Assembly (NCBI RefSeq): GCF_933775445.1
Contig: NC_065878.1
Span: forward strand, 7,462,001 to 7,526,000
Source: Argentina anserina
Taxonomy: Eukaryota > Streptophyta > Magnoliopsida > Rosales > Rosaceae
Reading direction: 5' to 3'
DNA length: 64,000 nt
The first letter of the stretch is position 1. Each line of letters starts with the position of its first letter. Under the pieces are notes generated by a model, which ran no database searches, had not been told where the DNA came from, and saw only the letters and a list, made by a program, of their open reading frames with translations. A program made the position numbers and the translations under genes. Positions 1-10,613 of the stretch are shown piece after piece.

Positions 1-72
1 CTATGTCCCTATTTATAGCTGTATAAACCTGAAACCTATAAGTCATTAGAAACATATTCCCAATAGACATAG
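1..72 (-). repeat. 3' LTR, outer part, cut by insertion
   Basis: It aligns over 72 bases with 6738-6809 of the 5' LTR and stops exactly where the piece at 2329 resumes. Together the two pieces make a continuous LTR with a 2.25 kb insert. The rest of the LTR lies left of the window. Confidence 0.85.
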
Positions 73-2328
73 GTTGCGTTTGGGGGAGCTTATAAGCTCC
101 TCAACTTATAAGTAAAACTGATTGGGGTGTTTGGTAAACACTTTAAAATACACTTATTTTAAAAGCCGAGCCGATTTTAAGCCAATAAGTAGAAGTAGGG
201 GTGACCCTCCTTTCAAAAAATAAGTAGAAGTCGCAAGAACGCGGAGCTTCTTCACTAATTAATGAAAAGTTTTAATTGACACTGGGTGCCCTTCAAAACA
301 TCTGCAAATTACATGATGGTAATCCAAAAGGAGACTGACGCCTCCGTTCTCACGAGGGAATCGGAACGACGCTTTCTCTCTCTCACAGAGCTGGTTCCTC
401 TATTTGTGTAACCTCGAGTTGAGCTTGTTCCATTTGGTCATGATCTATGGCCTTGTGGCTTCTGTGCTTATCGGTTTTGCTTCCGCTTAGTTTCCTTAGA
501 AATGGTTTCCCCCAATTTCAAAATCCTTTCCCTAATTTCAATTCATATTGATTTCTTTCTCATCTGGGTCTTTGTTGCTGGGTTGTGCGCGATTTCTTAT
601 TGATCTCATTCATGCTAGTGTTAGCAAGTTCGTTCAACCCGAGCCTCGATTCTTCTGGTTTTGTTTCGAGTCGTCTCACATCCCGATGGTGCGCGCTCTT
701 TACTTCCTCCCCTCATGGGTTTGGTTGGTGCCTCTCTGTTTTCCGTCGTCCCTTATGGTGTGATGCTGGAGGGGGTACTGGTATCTACCGTTGTAAGTGG
801 TTTCTGTTCGAATCCTAGCTCATCTTTGCTTCAATTACAGAGCATATGGTAATTTCTTTCTGATTTGGCACCACTATTACTTGGCCCATGGAATCTATTT
901 CTGAATTTGGATTGCTCTGCCTTGCTGCTTCAGTTTTCCATTTTTCTTTATATCAAAGTTGAGGTTGCAGTCAAAATGACGCATATATATTTTATTTTAT
1001 TTTTGGACTGGTGCAATGGGTCGATGACTAAATTCCAAAATGATTGTATGTCTGTGTGTGATGGTTGTGCTTATTTTTGAGAGGTGATTTCCTATGATAT
1101 AGTTGTGAGCAAATCAAAGAAGATGGTTTGTTACGCAGAAGCAGGGGAGGTATTTTGTTAATTTGCTCTTAGGTTTCGTAACTATTCCACTGGGGTTTAT
1201 TGTTAAACACATGGGGAATTGCTCATTGCAAGGATGCATTGATCAGTTGTACAAGAGTGTTAAGGATCCCAAAGCCAACCATCAGCAACAGAAAAGTGCT
1301 CAAGTTCAGGGGTATTTGGAAGGACCAGCAATGTTCACCGTGACTAATGATTTGAACATAAGACCTATATCTCTAATCTTTGGCCTGTCTCTTCTGAACA
1401 AATTGGAGGTACCTTTGACGGACATTGAAGTGCGAACTGTACAGCTGCACAAAGCGGAGGTGAGTATTGTTCAGAATTTTCTACCAACTCTTTGCTATGA
1501 CATTAAATTTCGTATCAAACTGATGTACCATCCTTAGTTATTGATTTACTGCGACCTCAACGTGATTGCTAATCGATTTATCTATGCTGATCCTTTGAGT
1601 GGTTGAGTGAATCTTGTGACACAAAGCTGATTATAATGTGAAATTTCAGACTAAACTTATCCGAGTGTCTTAGGCTCAAACACCAGATGATTGCTTTGTG
1701 TAATTAAAGATGCATGACTTCCTTTCGAAGTATGTAAGTTGTTTAGAATGCTCCTATTTGGATGTTTATCTCAAACAAGAACGATACTTGATACTTCTAG
1801 GAGCTACATTAATATCTGTCTAGATATAAGGGAGAAAAATGTTTAAAAGAGTTAAGAAAGTTGGTGTGGTTCTCCAACAGAAGTAATGTGATTCAGTGAA
1901 TTCTATGTATGGGGTTATCTGGTCCAATTTCTAATGGTTAAGTATTTGTTTTTTATCGCAGGCTTTGCGTCTTTTGGTAGCTGCTTTCCTTGGTGACTCT
2001 GCTCTGACTGAAACCTTTGTTAGGGAGTCATAGCAAAACAAAAGGATAAAGCAAGAACAGTGAATTATGGAGCCAGAGAGAATGTAGCAAATATGGCCTG
2101 GAAGGATAGACTCCGGTGTACATTCGGTTGTTAGAATGACCTGCTACTCTGCTAGTAACTATTTCGTTCACTCTAGAATATTGCATTATGGGGTTTTAAG
2201 TATCTTCATGAAACTTGGAAGTAGTATTATGTCCACTCTTGTCATCCTTAATGAAAATAGCCATTGGCCAAAATTTCCCAAAATTGTTTATTCATCTCAT
2301 TTTGAAGTAAGAAATTAAGGGGTTCTAG
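73..2328. mobile_element. 2.25 kb insert inside a copia LTR, class unresolved
   Basis: The LTR is interrupted after TAG at 70-72 and resumes after TAG at 2326-2328, so a 3-bp direct duplication is possible. The insert starts GTTGCGTTTGGGGG and has no matching inverted repeat at its right end, so I cannot name a transposon family. It carries a broken DUF674 gene with one recognisable intron. The first 1 kb has no coding signal I recognise; the last 290 bases are AT-rich. A filler insertion during repair is an alternative to a transposon. Confidence 0.6.
1109..2033 (+). pseudogene. DUF674-family protein, broken copy
   Basis: The family is plant-specific and has no firmly assigned function. Visible landmarks are an AEAGE motif near 1136, then a frameshift near 1151-1157, then FVNLLLGF and GNCSLQGCIDQLYKSVKD. 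After these comes EGPAMFTVTNDLN with RPISLIFGLSLLNKL and VPLTDIEVRTVQ. A GTGAGT donor at 1460 and an AG acceptor at 1960-1961 join in phase 0 to ALRLLVAAFLGDSALTETF and a TAG stop at 2031-2033. Compared with the family, the segment between YKSVKD and EGPAMF is much shorter, the N-terminal exon is out of frame and no second domain copy follows. An ATG at 1211 could start a shortened reading frame of about 106 residues, but a damaged copy is more likely. Confidence 0.7.
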
Positions 2329-2425
2329 AAACCATTACCAAGTAGGAAACCACCAAAGTGTTCATTCTTTGATCAAGATCTAATGAATCCTAATCCTAAG
2401 TGGAATCGGATCCACAAACCTAACA
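2329..2425 (-). repeat. 3' LTR, inner part
   Basis: It aligns over 97 bases with 6810-6906 of the 5' LTR. It ends in CTAACA at 2425, followed by the purine-rich (on minus) tract that precedes a 3' LTR. The missing continuation is at 1-72. Confidence 0.88.
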
Positions 2426-2624
2426 ATCTTTCACTTGGAGCCGATTGCACCAATAACACAATCTTCAACACTCTTCAATCATAGAAACTCGAAACCCACC
2501 GCATCCAACATCTCTCTCTTCAAGTTTAGAGACCAACTGAAGCCAAGCATAGCTTTAGTTTACCTATTGGCACAGATTTAGTCAACATGTCTGCAGGATT
2601 TTCACTTCCTTGAATCTTCAACAA

Positions 2625-5600
2625 TTACAGCACTTCATTCTCCACGAGTTCTCTTATGTAATGATACTTTATAGGAATGTGTTTAGTTTTTGAATGAAAA
2701 GCATGGATCTTTGCCAAGTGAATTGCACTTTGACTATCACTATGCAAAGCACCCAATTCCTCTAAGAGACCTTTTAGCCACACCATCTCCTTACCAGCCT
2801 CTAAGACTGCTACATACTCTGACTCCGTCGTAGACGAAGTCACTTGCCCCTGCAAATGTGAGATCCAAGATACAGTAGTACCACCTACAGTATACATATA
2901 ACCAGTTGTACTCCGACTAGTATCATTATCCGCTGCCAAGTCTGCGTCCACATACCCTTGTAATTCAGCACTACTTCTCTTGAAACAAAGAGACATGTTA
3001 GTAGTACCTCGAAGATACCTCATGATCCACTTTACAGCCTCCCAATGTTGCTTACCTGGATTACTTGTGTACCTACTCACAATCCCAACTGCATGCACAA
3101 TATCGGGTCTAGTACACACCATAGCATACATTAAGCATCCAACTGCCGACGCATAAGGTACACGTCATTCATATATTCCTTTTCCTTTTCACTCTTGGGT
3201 GATTGTTCCAATGAAAACTTAAAGTATGTCGCTAACGGTGTACCTACAGCCTTTGATTCATCCATATTTAATCGCTTAAGCACTTTCTCAACATACTCCG
3301 CTTGTGAAAGTTTCAGAGTACCAGCCACTTTATCACGAATAATCTTTATACCTTAAGATTTTCTTCGCCTCACCCAAATCCTCATTGCGAACTAATTTGA
3401 CATCTCTTTCTTTAACTTCTCAATCTCGTCGAAGTCTGACCCAGCTATCAACATATCATTCACATACAATAAAAGAATGATATAAGACTTGTCAAACCTC
3501 TTAAAGTAACAATAGTGATCCGATTGACATCTTGTGTAGCCACTTCCACACATGAACACATCAAAATTCTTGTATCACTGCCTTGGGGCTTGTTTTAAGC
3601 CTACATGCTCTTTTGCAGTTTGCATACCAAGTCCTCCTTACCAGGTGCTATGAAACCTTTTGGTTGCTGCATGTAAACTATCTCCTTCAAATCTCCATGA
3701 AGAAAAGCAGTCTTGACGTCTAGCTGCTCTAAATATAATACTTCACCTTCCACTAATCCAAGCACCACCCGAATTGTTGTATGCTTAACAACTGGAGAAA
3801 AAATCTCATCAAAATCAACACCCTCCTTTTGATGAAAACCATTTACATCTAACCTGACCTTGTAACGTTTGCTCCCATCAACTTCTTGTTTAATCTTGTA
3901 AATTCACTTGTTTTGTAATGTTTTCTTTCCCGCTGGCAATTTAGCTAACTCCCATGTATTGTTGGACATGATAGAGTCCATCCCATCTTACATAGCACCC
4001 TCCCGCTTAGTTAAATCTTCATGTTGTATCGCCTCATCATAAGTCACGAGTTCACCACAGACAGTTAATAGCAAATAGTTAGCACAAACTGAGTATCTAT
4101 CTGGCGGTATTCCTTTGTTACTTCTCGACGATACTCTTAGCATAAAAGGAGGTGTCATTGGCTCATCATTAGGAACTCCATTATCAGGTTGTGTGGCCTC
4201 ATGAGCTTCTTCTTGTTGTTCCTGCCCATGATTAACCTTAGACACATCTTTATCAGACAATTCTTCCAATCTTGCAAACTGCCGATCTTTTCTTATAGGA
4301 CTTTCAAGTTCTGCTGCTTGCCTGTTCTTATACATCACCTTTTCATTAAAGATGACATTTCGGCTCCTGATAACTTTCTTACTTTGCATATCCCAAAACC
4401 TATAGCCAAGCTCATTCCCACCATAACCGATGAATATGCACTTTCGAGACTTAGGATCTAACTTGCTTCTTGCACCGAACTCAATGTGAACATATGCCAC
4501 GCAACCAAACACTCTTAAATGTGATAGGTCTATCTCTCTTCTACTCTATTTTTCCTCAAGTAAAAGATTATTCAATGGCACTGACGGTCCACGGTTAATT
4601 AAGTAAGCAGCAGTATTAACCGTATCAGCCCATAACATGTCTGGCAATCCTACGTGTATCCTCATACTCCTTGCGGGCTCATTCAAAATCCTATTCATGC
4701 GTTCAACCACTCCATTCTGCTGTGGAGTTCCAGGAATTGTTCTTTCCATTCTGATCTTGTTCTCTGTACAATACTCTTTAAAATCATTACTACAATATTC
4801 ACCTCCATTATCCGACCTCAGACATTTGATCTTCAAACTTGTCTCAGTCTCTACGATCGCCTTTCACTTTTTGAAAGTACTAAGCACCTCCCATTTATGT
4901 TTCATAAAGTAAACCCAGACTTTCCTTATAGAATCATCAATATAAGTCACATAGTATCTTAAGCCAGCCATTGAAAGCTTAGGTGTAGGACCCCACACAT
5001 CAGTATGAACCAATTCCTGTTTTGCATCTTTTGGCGCATTGCCACCCTTTGAGAAACTAACAGTTTTTCGCTTCCTAAATATCCAATCTTCACAAAGCCC
5101 AATTTTCACTGAGTTTACACCATGTAGTTTACCTTGTGCCTGAAGTACACCCATTCATTTCTCGCTGATGTGCCCAAGTCTACGATGCCATAAGTATGCA
5201 TCATCCTTCTTCTCAACGATCGTACCGCCTACATTGTTTTTAACAACAATAATAATACCGAAGGTCGTGTAGAGTGACCCTGTCTTGAGTCCACGAGCTG
5301 ATACCATAGCTCTCTTACTTACTTTTCACGTGCCTTTCTCAAAGGTAGTACGACATCCTTCATCATCCAACTGACCCACAAAAACCAAGTTTCTTGTCAA
5401 CCGTGGAATGTGTCTAACATTCGTCAAAGTCCATATACCACCATGTGTGAGTGAGATCTTCATAGCACCCATTACCACAATCTCCAGGGCTCTAGCATCA
5501 GCAAGAATTACTCTTCCAAAATGACCATGTTGGTAATTCACCATGAGCTCTCGTTGTGAATTTGAGTGAAAAGATGCTCCCGAATCCACGATCCATGATT

Positions 5601-6475
5601 CTAATGGTGTTTCTGTAACGCTTAGTACAAGTCCCTCCGAGTCATACTCAGTTGTGTTTGTCATCTTCGTTGCATCCTTCCACTTGTTACAATCTCTCTT
5701 GATATGTCCAGTCTTACCACAATGCCAACACTCATCGGACCATTTTCCTGCCTTGGACACGCTTCGTCTTTTTTCTGGTGCCTTGGACGTGGACCTTCCA
5801 CGATTATTGTTTGAGTGTTTGTTGGACGGTCTACCTTTATTTTCCATAGATAGCGCAGAACTTGAAGGCTCATCAAGGTTATTAAGTCTTCGCGTCTCCT
5901 GATTCAAAAGAATGTCACGCACGTCATTAAACTTCAACTTCTTCGTAGTCCCAACTCCACTACAAATTGAGTTCACAGTCACATCCCAGTCTGAAGGCAT
6001 GGAAGTCAACAACACCAAAGATGTGATGTGTTCGTCGAACTTTACATCTACCGAGGCTAGTTACTCGATAATATCACCAACTACTCCAACTTGTTGGCGA
6101 ACAGATATACCATTACCCATCTTCAAAGTGAACAGTCGTCTCATCAAGTATGATTATTGAACGGCGTTTGGCTTCTCATACATGTTGGATAGGTTATCCA
6201 ACATTTTCTTTAATGTAGTCTCCTTGATGACAAATCCCCGTACTTCATTTGAAAGCAATAATCGAACTGCTCCAAGGGCCATCTTGTCCATCTCGACAAA
6301 TTCTTCCTCCTTCATCTCTTTTGGGAGCTTGCCGCTTAAAGTCTTCGCAAGCTTCTTCATACTCAGGTAATCCTCGATCTGTGACCTCCATAGGTTGTAG
6401 TCATTACCGTCGAACTTGTCGACCCTCTTCTCAACATCTTCTATGCTAATTGTTTCCACTCTAGAACCAGGCTCT
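2625..6475 (-). pseudogene. copia gag-pol polyprotein, multiply broken
   Basis: Gag lies at about 6154-6475 and 5600-6018, with a CCHC zinc knuckle (CWHCGKTGHIKRDC) near 5690-5735. Protease carries the active-site DSGASFHS near 5575. Integrase lies at 4546-5154, with HTDVWGP, the D of SDNGGEY and PQQNGVVERMNR. A linker lies at 3988-4512. RT lies between 3131 and 3980 in several frames, and RNase H at 2625-3131. The RT box near 3465 reads YVND instead of YVDD. Stops separate gag from its first part (about 6060), integrase into two parts (about 4865) and RT in many places. No intact polyprotein is possible. Confidence 0.88.
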
Positions 6476-6486
6476 AGATACCACAC

Positions 6487-6906
6487 TGTTAGGAATTCAA
6501 CCATGAATTCCTCTTGCGGAAGTTAACAAGTGCAAAATAATATAGATAAACGATTGAGAACACAAACACAAATTTTACGATGTTCAACAAAGAACTTGTC
6601 AAAGTCCTCAGACTGCTGGGTTTCACTATAGAAGAACAACACAAACAAGAATACAAGATCTCTCACAAGACGTTCTCACCAACTCTCAAGACCTCGGTTG
6701 CTTTTTGTGTTTTACCTTAATGTCTAACTACTGCTACCTATGTCTTTATTTATAGATGTATAAACCTGAAACCTATAAGTCATTAGAAACCTATTCCCAA
6801 TAGACATAGAAACCATTACCAAGTAGGAAAACACCAAAGTGTTCCTTCTTTGATCAATATCTAATGAATCTTTATCCTAAGTGGAATCGGATCCACAAAC
6901 CTAACA
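6487..6906 (-). repeat. 5' LTR of the first copia element (420 bp)
   Basis: It is bounded by TGTTAGG at 6487 and CTAACA at 6906, a short terminal inverted repeat with canonical TG and CA ends. Its last 169 bases match window positions 1-72 plus 2329-2425 with few differences. The primer site follows directly on the minus strand. The five bases after it, ATCAA at 6907, are the expected target duplication; its partner lies left of the window. Confidence 0.9.
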
Positions 6907-7296
6907 ATCAAGGCCAAAGATGTTATGTTATATAGACACCTAGAGAAGGTTCAAACAGAGGATTTTTTTTTTGTGTACAAAATGGTAGTGGTCCTCTTGA
7001 GGCGGAAGTTGAGCTTTGAGCAGACACTTTGCCTCTGGGAGGTAATGTGGGCAGATCAGGCAGCAATCAGGGAGGGAATTGCCGAGTCTGCTTGGGGGAG
7101 ATTCCCGCCCGTTGATGATCTCTTTCTGTATGCAATAGCAGCCTGTGTACTCCAGCAAAGGAAGGTCATCATTTATAGATGCAGCAGCATGGAAGAGATC
7201 ATAAGCAAGTTCAATCGCATGGCTGTCTGTCTGGATGTTTGGAAGCTTTTAGATGATGCTCATGATTTGGTGGTAACCCTTCATGACAAGATATAG
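6907..7296 (+). pseudogene. C-terminal fragment of a TBC-domain Rab GTPase-activating protein
   Basis: TBC proteins stimulate GTP hydrolysis by Rab GTPases in membrane traffic. The reading frame begins directly at the copia LTR and runs to a TAG at 7294-7296. Motifs such as LYRHLEKVQTEDFFFVYKM, FEQTLCLWEVMWADQAAI and CLDVWKLLDDAHDLVVTLHD are typical of the C-terminal half of the plant RabGAP22-like subgroup. The catalytic Arg- and Gln-finger motifs would lie upstream and are not present. The stretch after ESAWG is a few residues shorter than family members I recall. No introns interrupt this 390-base stretch. The copia element may have landed in the gene, leaving the N-terminal part beyond the window, or this may be an older fragment. 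Confidence 0.7.
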
Positions 7297-8143
7297 AGAA
7301 CTCTACTACGGAGGGGATTTGGTTTTCTTTGCTTTCTCCTCATTCATTCCTTGACTCGATCCCCATTCGCTTTTGTTTGAGATTTCATTTCAAACTAATT
7401 GATCTCGAGGCCCCTTACACATAACACACTGCTTAAAAAGCAATACCTGTGTTGAACCAAATTACAGCTCAATTTCTTAATTATATATATATATATATAT
7501 AACTTATAATTTGTGGCTTTGTTACGTAGCACTGTGAGAAGTTGGTGCTGAAATGTTTAGTAGTGGAGGGATAGGACATTGTGTTTAGGAGAAAATTGGT
7601 AGGAACTAGAATATGAAATAGAGTTTAGTAGGACACTCAATTTGAAATAGAGAAAATGAAACAAACATGCCAGCGTGAAGCAATCTCAAAAATCAAGCCG
7701 ACTGAAACATGCATGCAAATCGTCTTTCAGTTCACTTCTTTGGAAGATTAATTTCTGGTCCTTATCACTATCAGTATGTACGTGGTTACTGGTCAGAAGT
7801 CGACGAGAGCATTGATATGCGAAAGGCAATGATCTTATATATGCGTCACTTTCAAGCCTCCCACCATCTGGGACTAAGAAATAACAGAAAGAGCTGATGC
7901 TTTGCTTCATTGTTAGACTAGCAGCTTCAAAATTAGGTGGCTGGTTTCATCATGGGGAGGTAGAGCTAGCTATTGATTTCAGAATTAGGAAATCATGTAT
8001 GTTAAACAGCGACAAGTGTCGTATGTGAACCAAATGTACCGATACTGTCTCAACTTAGTCACCTCACAGGTGTTGGATTTTAATCACAAAAGGCCTCGAT
8101 ACAATTAGTTATTATCCACTCACTTATAATTTTTATTTAATTG
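7297..8143. other. intergenic spacer
   Basis: AT-rich sequence with an (AT)10 tract at 7482-7501. Short reading frames on both strands at 7686-7910 show no family motif, and I see nothing functional. Confidence 0.6.
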
Positions 8144-8323
8144 TCACTTTTTAGATATGAGATCTATGATCTGGAACTCGACGGACTCGCCGTCGCCGAG
8201 AGTGCGGAAGGCTTCGGTTCGGATCGAGGACTGGTGGACGAAGAGATCGTCGCCGCCGTTCTCCGGGATGATGAAGCCGAAGCCGTTCTGGTCATTGAAC
8301 CACTTCACCGTTCCGCCTCTCAC
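8144..8323 (-). pseudogene. cold-shock-domain protein fragment without start codon
   Basis: Cold-shock domains bind single-stranded RNA or DNA; plant members (CSP/GRP2 type) act as RNA chaperones. The minus-strand frame reads [19 protein letters not shown], then [11 protein letters not shown] and LGDGESVEF. This covers RNP1-like GFGFI and RNP2-like LFVHQ, nearly the whole domain of about 65 residues. It ends in TGA at 8144-8146, with no glycine-rich region or zinc knuckles. An in-frame TGA lies just upstream (8324-8326). An ATG at about 8326-8328 lies one frame off and is preceded by a plausible 5' UTR, suggesting a one-base indel near the N-terminus. Read as a truncated, dead copy. It has no ATG-initiated ORF. 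Confidence 0.75.
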
Positions 8324-8780
8324 TCATTCTCACAGCACAAATCAGAAAACCCTAGAAAACCAAAGAAGGCGAACGCCCACACCCGATTCCAATCTCTCTC
8401 CAACAATGTAGTATTGGATTAGATAATTATGTAGGACTGGGTATCAATATCACATGTTTTCATCTCTGTTTGATAATGTTTTCTGGTCATCATCCTTTGT
8501 TTTTGTTTTTTTTATACCGTCTGGTCTTGTGCGTGTTTCTTTTTTATTTCAGGGAGACTGGAGATCAAAACATCTGATATAGTTACGTTCATGATTTTAT
8601 TTTATTTTTGTAAGGGACGTTCATGATTTTATAGAACAAGTGAGTTGAACTATGCATTGTATTTCATGATTTTATCTCATATAGTTACATTCTTCAATTT
8701 GTTGGAGAAGTGCTTCGAATCTTATTCGTATTCGGAATCAGCTAATACAGTCCTATACTGTTAGGCAAAGTAGTCAGGAG
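8324..8780. other. spacer with possible 5' UTR of the cold-shock relic
   Basis: 8328-8410 on the minus strand resembles a plant leader (pyrimidine-rich, with a TCTAGGGTTTTC element). The rest is AT-rich without recognised content. Confidence 0.4.
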
Positions 8781-9217
8781 CAATGTTTTAAAAAACTTGC
8801 CTCAATGCTCTCCTGAGGTTTAAAAAGTTTAAGGATACTTACATAACGCCTATGTTTCGGTCTGGGCACTGAGGCTTAAAAAACTTACGCTTTATGCTAC
8901 TTTTTCACTTTTTTACGCATTTTACTACGCCTTAGAAAATAATTTTTTAAGTATATTTTTATATTTATTTATATAATGTGTTTAATTTGATAAAACCATC
9001 TAAAACGTTTGGATTATGAATTTCATTATATTTAAATACAATAAATTGGTAAGTTCTTATGTATATTTGTTCTTTTTGTATGTGTATAATTATATATTTA
9101 CACATTTAACTACTAATTTTTTATAACATAAGACTTACGCCTTATGCGCCTCAAGTTTTAAGGCTATATGCTTTCAAGAAAACGTCATATAGTACGCCTT
9201 TACTTTTTAAAACATTG
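8781..9217. mobile_element. hAT-type MITE (437 bp)
   Basis: Terminal inverted repeats CAATGTTTTAAAA at 8781 and TTTTAAAACATTG ending at 9217 are flanked by identical 8-bp sequences GTCAGGAG at 8773-8780 and 9218-9225. An 8-bp target duplication with short inverted termini and no coding capacity is the hallmark of a non-autonomous hAT element. Internal inverted stretches (CTTACGCCTTATGCG and relatives) extend the symmetry. Confidence 0.85.
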
Positions 9218-9329
9218 GTCAGGAGTCAAGACTAGCTGATATAGTCATTTGTGGAATGCAAAGTCATGCTCCCATCGATTGGGATATGCATAGAATCTTG
9301 CCAACACAAGCTCCAACTTCAACTACCAT

Positions 9330-9510
9330 GTGTTTTGATGACTCCCATCTGTAGAATGGACTCAACGCTCTTTCTTTTAGAGGGGTCATTAGGGATCGTC
9401 ATGGCAGCTGGATATCAGGTTTTCAAATTAATCTTTGATGTTGGTGATATTTTTTATACAAAATAATGGGCTCTCTACTATGGTTTGAAGTTAGTAGATT
9501 GAGAGCCTTT
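9330..9510 (+). pseudogene. relic of an RNase H-like (RVT_3 type) domain from a LINE
   Basis: The frame containing RGVIRDRHGSWISGFQINL, then after two stops IMGSLLWFEVSRLR, resembles the start of the RNase H-like domain found at the end of plant LINE ORF2s and their derivatives. Only about 50 residues are recognisable and the frame is broken. Identification rests on the GVIRD.HG.W..GF pattern. Confidence 0.45.
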
Positions 9511-10556
9511 CTAAGTTTCTATTGCCAATCTTTTTTTAAATAGAGTCAGACTCAGCTGTACATGAGTTCCATCAGGCAACAAGTCATCGACTTTGGCTAA
9601 AGAAAGTTGTAAAAGAATGCTCCGGCTTTTACGGAGCAACCCAAAGATACGAAACTTTGGATTCGTGATACTGGTGGCGAGCCTCTTGCTCCCCCAACCT
9701 AGCAGCAGCCCGTTCTCGGTAGTGAGTGGACATGGCTTCTCAAGCATCAGAGTCAGAATTGCGATCAAGAATTTCCAACGAGATTAGAATTCAAAGGGAG
9801 TCATCAGCTGGGTGAAACTGATGGGGATTTGTTCAAACGGATCCAGGTGGATGCAGAATGAGATCGATGAGGACGGGTGGAACGCGAGATCTCCGGCGGC
9901 GGGTGCTTGGTCGTCGACCGTTTTAGCGGCTAAACGGTTGTCGTTGATGACAAGGTTGGCGGGGAAATTGCAACAAAACCCTAATTGGGTTTGGGCTTGG
10001 GCTTGGGTCCTTCGACCTGGGTCTGGGCCTCAACTCAAGACTGCTCATATTTGGGATTGGGTCGTTAGGCCTGGTTAACAAGGGCAAGGGGATCATCTAG
10101 ATTCTTTTGTCTCTCACCTAAGTTATGCGGGATGAATCTTTTTTATTTTACGATAGTATCTTTTATAGCAGTTTAATAGATTTCTCGGTTCATCATTGAT
10201 AGTTTAAGTTTATTTGTGTGTAATCCATAATGTATGTTACATGTCATAAGATTGATACTTGTTTCAAGTGACATTGTTTCCACCTATAATTATTTAGATT
10301 CAGGACAACTTATAATGTACATGCATTCTAACCGATTAATTAAACTATTTTATTCTAAAAAAAATCACCTGTTTTGGTTCGAACTGTTGCAGATGATCGC
10401 ATACATTATTCAAAGCTAGAATTGTCCGATAACGATAATAACTACCATTAGCCAATTAGCAGATATTATTATTATAAGCTAGGGGAACTTCAATATTTGT
10501 CATGACATCATGACTAGCCAGTGAAAAAGAATATCAGTTAATCTTCAGAAAACAGA
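9511..10556. other. unassigned sequence
   Basis: 9540-10080 is locally GC-richer, with overlapping reading frames on both strands; none shows a family motif. A run of GGGCTTGGGCTTGGG-like repeats lies around 9985-10035. 10080-10556 is AT-rich spacer. Confidence 0.4.
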
Positions 10557-10557
10557 G

Positions 10558-10613
10558 CGACTCTGTTTTAGGTAGCGACCTTAAACGACTCTGTTTTAGG
10601 TAGCGACCTTAAA
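10558..10613. repeat. 28-bp tandem duplication across the FAF stop codon
   Basis: Two perfect copies of a 28-bp unit occupy 10558-10585 and 10586-10613. The gene-proximal copy contains the last codons (F-K-V-A-T) and the stop codon of the FAF gene. The distal copy repeats them in the 3' UTR. Confidence 0.9.

Larger units (their letters stand above)
1..6906 (-). mobile_element. Ty1/copia LTR retrotransposon, degenerate, truncated by the window edge
   Basis: The element reads on the minus strand. Its 5' LTR is 6487-6906 and its internal region is 2426-6486. Its 3' LTR is present as two pieces, 2329-2425 and 1-72, separated by a foreign insert. A tRNA-iMet type primer site sits just inside the 5' LTR (about 6472-6484 on the minus strand, TGGTATCTAGAGC). 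The domain order gag, protease, integrase, RT, RNase H is that of copia. Frame changes and stops break the coding region, so it is not autonomous. The left end and its target duplication lie outside the window. Confidence 0.9.

Noticed and set aside
548..1080. Overlapping plus-strand open frames of 60-77 codons
   Set aside because: No family motif, overlapping in several frames, and lying in the insert upstream of the DUF674 relic.
73..2328. Helitron explanation for the insert (right end CTAG)
   Set aside because: CTAG fits a Helitron 3' end, but the other end does not start TC and the target is not AT, so the call is not supported.
4189..4962. Plus-strand open frames inside the first copia element
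   Set aside because: They are antisense to integrase and linker coding sequence and carry no domain.
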